A DNA stretch of 64,000 nucleotides from Nitrospira japonica (GTDB lineage Bacteria; Nitrospirota; Nitrospiria; Nitrospirales; Nitrospiraceae): positions 62,001 through 126,000 of the forward strand of contig NZ_LT828648.1 of assembly GCF_900169565.1 (NCBI RefSeq). Reading direction: 5' to 3'. Made by a program: the position numbers and the translations under genes. Each line of letters begins with the position of its first letter. The first letter of the stretch is position 1. Below, in pieces: positions 61,936 through 64,000 of this stretch. The notes beneath the pieces were generated by a model, which saw only the letters and a list, made by a program, of their open reading frames with translations, was not told where the DNA came from and made no database searches.

Positions 61936-63711
61936 TTAGATGGTCTTGCCCTTCTTCTTATTCGACCGCCGCGTCATGACCCATCCTTCCAGCAGCACGA
62001 TACCGAACGCAATGACTGCCGGATAGATGTAGGTCTCCCTGGGGATCGGGGGATTCAGGAACGTATAATAGAAAGCCGACACGGCCATCTTCCGTCCTGC
62101 ATCGCCGTTGTGTCCGTCCCAGGCAAAGAACACCGTAGGCACATACTGGCCGACCTCAAAGAACGTGTCCTCATCGTAGTCCTGATCCTTCTTGTTCCCA
62201 AGGGGGCGTTGGATCATGACGTACCACCGGCCGTTTTTCCACTCGGCCTTGAGGACTTTGAGGTTCTCCTCATAGGTGTCGCGTTCTTCAAAATCCTTGT
62301 CCCATCCCGTTCCCTTGAAGGCTCGGATGGATCCATCCGCTTCCCACTTCACGATGTCGACCGGGAACTGCTCGTTGGTTCCGAACAGGTAGCGCGGCTT
62401 GATCGGAGCCGGCAACTCCTTCCACTTGACCGGATGCTCGATCCCGATCGCGTCGTTGTACACGGTGTAGTTGTTCTGATGGGCCGCGATGGACCCTTCC
62501 TCACCGGTCTTGGGATCCTGCTCCTTCACATCAACATTTACCTGCGTAGGCGCCCAAGGCAGCTTGCCTTCGGCCACGCTCTTGGTCCGGTCGTCCCACT
62601 CCAATAGATACACGAGCGACTTTTCGTTATACAGAGCCCGAACCCAGATGTCGTCGATACGATTGACGAAGTTTCTCGGCTTGTGGGTGATCTGTCCGCC
62701 CATCGCGACGTATCGGCGGGAGGCCTTTTGCCACGCCTCATTTTCGATATCGGCCGGAATTTCCCCTTCGACCAGATTCGCCGGCACCACGAAATTGATC
62801 TTCGGCTTGTCGGTCAAGGGATCGATGGGAAGTGGATTTCCTTCGAGGTCCCGCTCGCACAACGAATTCACGAAGTTCGCAATATCCCACCGCTCGTCGA
62901 CCGAGGTGTTATCCGCGAACGACGGCATCGGCGTTCCATTGACGCCAGTGGAGAAGGTTCGGAAAATGTTCTTCACATTGTACGGATCCTGGCGGCTTCC
63001 ACGGAAATTCCAGCACTTATGCCAGTTGGCCGGCTGAATCGAGAATCCCCAGTCATCCTTCAGGTTGAAGGCATTTCCATCTCCTCGCCCTTCAGTACCA
63101 TGACACTCAATACATTTCTTTTCGACGATGAGTTCTGAACCACGCTTCTTGCTTTCGTCATTTGCGGCTTTCGGCTTGATGTCGCCGAGCTGGAGCACCG
63201 TCTGTGTTTCCGACTGCTTGTCGGTGAACTTCCGGTCCTTCACCAATTGAGTCGTGACGAACGACAATACCTGAAGCCGTTGTTCCTCAGTCAAAATACC
63301 TTCCCAAGACGGCATGGCCGAGCCCGGCAAACCGTGCGTGACGGTCTCAAACAGGTCGTTCTGTCCAGCGACCGGCTTCTTCGCATCGAACAAGGGAAGC
63401 TCGCCGCTCGCCGTGTGACGGATCTTGAAAGTACCCTGATTGAAATTCCGAGGACGAGGCCACAGGCGGTCTGCACCGGGACCATCGCCCGCTCCATCGA
63501 CGCCGTGGCACCAAACACACTTCGTAAAGTAGACCCGCTTCCCCGCCTCGATCATCTCGGCGGAGGGCTCCGCGGCGAGATCGCCTTTTTTGAATCCCTC
63601 TGGCAATCCTTCCGCACCGACGACCGGTATGCCGATCTGTCCGGAGGCCAGGATGATGCCGAAGGCGGCAGCGGCGGCCACTCCTACCTTCTGACTTGCG
63701 CTCTTTCTCAT
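61936..63711 (-). CDS. Di-heme cytochrome c fused to NxrC-type heme-b domain, membrane-anchored
   Basis: A 591-residue protein: signal peptide (VAAAAAFGIILASG), two cytochrome c domains (CVWCH C65-H69 and CIECH C200-H204, with likely Met ligands in SAMPSWEG and TPMPSFADN), then an ethylbenzene-dehydrogenase/NxrC-type heme-b domain (LVYLLEWDDRTKS, VFFAWDGHNGDAGRKMAVSA) and a C-terminal helix (YIYPAVIAFGIVLLEGWVM). This is a triple-heme, membrane-tethered gamma-like subunit, as proposed for Nitrospira NXR. The start at 63711 has AGAGGA just upstream; ATG 63726 does not. It follows another cytochrome gene by about 50 bases. Confidence 0.85.
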   Translation of the reverse strand: MRKSASQKVGVAAAAAFGIILASGQIGIPVVGAEGLPEGFKKGDLAAEPSAEMIEAGKRVYFTKCVWCHGVDGAGDGPGADRLWPRPRNFNQGTFKIRHTASGELPLFDAKKPVAGQNDLFETVTHGLPGSAMPSWEGILTEEQRLQVLSFVTTQLVKDRKFTDKQSETQTVLQLGDIKPKAANDESKKRGSELIVEKKCIECHGTEGRGDGNAFNLKDDWGFSIQPANWHKCWNFRGSRQDPYNVKNIFRTFSTGVNGTPMPSFADNTSVDERWDIANFVNSLCERDLEGNPLPIDPLTDKPKINFVVPANLVEGEIPADIENEAWQKASRRYVAMGGQITHKPRNFVNRIDDIWVRALYNEKSLVYLLEWDDRTKSVAEGKLPWAPTQVNVDVKEQDPKTGEEGSIAAHQNNYTVYNDAIGIEHPVKWKELPAPIKPRYLFGTNEQFPVDIVKWEADGSIRAFKGTGWDKDFEERDTYEENLKVLKAEWKNGRWYVMIQRPLGNKKDQDYDEDTFFEVGQYVPTVFFAWDGHNGDAGRKMAVSAFYYTFLNPPIPRETYIYPAVIAFGIVLLEGWVMTRRSNKKKGKTI

Positions 63712-63761
63712 GTTTATCCTCTTCATCGTATGTCCAGGTTATCGAAAAAGCCTTCGGCGCA

Positions 63762-64000
63762 TTAATCCCACGTACGCGGGTAGTAGCCGGTATGCCAATA
63801 TTCGAAGAGAATGACCTTCCAGATTTCGTCGACGGTCAGGTGCTGCTCCCAAGGCGGCATGACGGACGCCCAGGGGAATCCTTCGTTCGGCAATCCAATT
63901 CCGCCCTTGGACACGCGCCAGAAAATGAAGGTCTCCTGGAGCTGCGCGATGGTGCCCGGATCGGTGAAGTTTGCAGGAATAGGATTGAAGGCAAAGGCAT
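63762..64000 (-). CDS. Cytochrome c-like protein, C-terminal part only (cut by window edge)
   Basis: The last 79 codons of a minus-strand gene are visible. The translation includes FNPIPANFTDPGTIAQLQET, FIFWRVSKGGIGLPNEGFPW, ASVMPPWEQHLTVDEIWKVI and FEYWHTGYYPRTW at the end. The VMPPWE segment with Met and the helix that follows are typical of the C-terminal half of class I cytochrome c domains. The heme site, start and full length lie beyond 64000. It is in the same direction as, and probably cotranscribed with, the fused gamma-type gene. Confidence 0.75.
   Translation of the reverse strand, partial: AFAFNPIPANFTDPGTIAQLQETFIFWRVSKGGIGLPNEGFPWASVMPPWEQHLTVDEIWKVILFEYWHTGYYPRTWD

Overview
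The window looks like chromosomal DNA of a nitrite-oxidising (or comammox) Nitrospira. The evidence is several proteins of the nitrite-oxidoreductase gamma (NxrC / ethylbenzene-dehydrogenase heme-b) type, a large TorD-like chaperone, multiheme c-type cytochromes, an SmbP-like metal-binding protein, a true Pup protein and a moderately high GC content. This is inference from protein families read by eye; no database search was run. There are no rRNA or tRNA genes, insertion sequences, phage genes or CRISPR arrays that I can see. No gene-free stretch exceeds 300 bases.

Left part (1-34 kb) is mostly housekeeping and envelope genes. It holds an RRM RNA-binding protein; a YyaL-type thioredoxin-fold protein followed by two small genes; an exported M28 peptidase; a TolC-type outer-membrane factor; a CPBP membrane protein; a divergent UvrA; a DUF3422 protein; a CsgG/PDZ lipoprotein; YqgE; a nitrilase-family amidase; SmbP; a rhodanese; a histone-deacetylase-like enzyme; a TPR protein; PepF; a Fur-boxed bacterioferritin-associated ferredoxin; an exported flavodoxin; DUF192; recJ with rel/spoT; a solitary pup gene; a proton-pumping pyrophosphatase; and some lipoproteins.

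Middle part (34.7-48.3 kb) is a dense block of thirteen genes, all on the minus strand. In transcription order they encode: a novel HExxH/zinc-ribbon protein, a four-cluster ferredoxin, a TorD-like chaperone, an NxrC-like subunit, a strong terminator, a B12-type radical SAM protein, a polytopic membrane protein, a TPR protein, TatA, an NHL-repeat protein, a second NxrC-like protein, a PDZ-like secreted protein and two paralogous pentaheme cytochromes c. I read this as an accessory and maturation locus for a molybdenum enzyme of the NXR/DMSO-reductase type II family. The catalytic alpha and beta subunits are not in the window.

Right part (48.4-64 kb) holds a WD40 protein, a multi-PAS sensor kinase with an overlapping NtrC-type regulator, then secF-secD-yajC-tgt-argS, a GT9 glycosyltransferase and mobA. 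It ends with a second NXR-related group: a fused di-heme cytochrome c / heme-b gamma protein and the cut-off end of another cytochrome. mobA next to the gamma-type genes fits a molybdenum-dependent respiratory enzyme.
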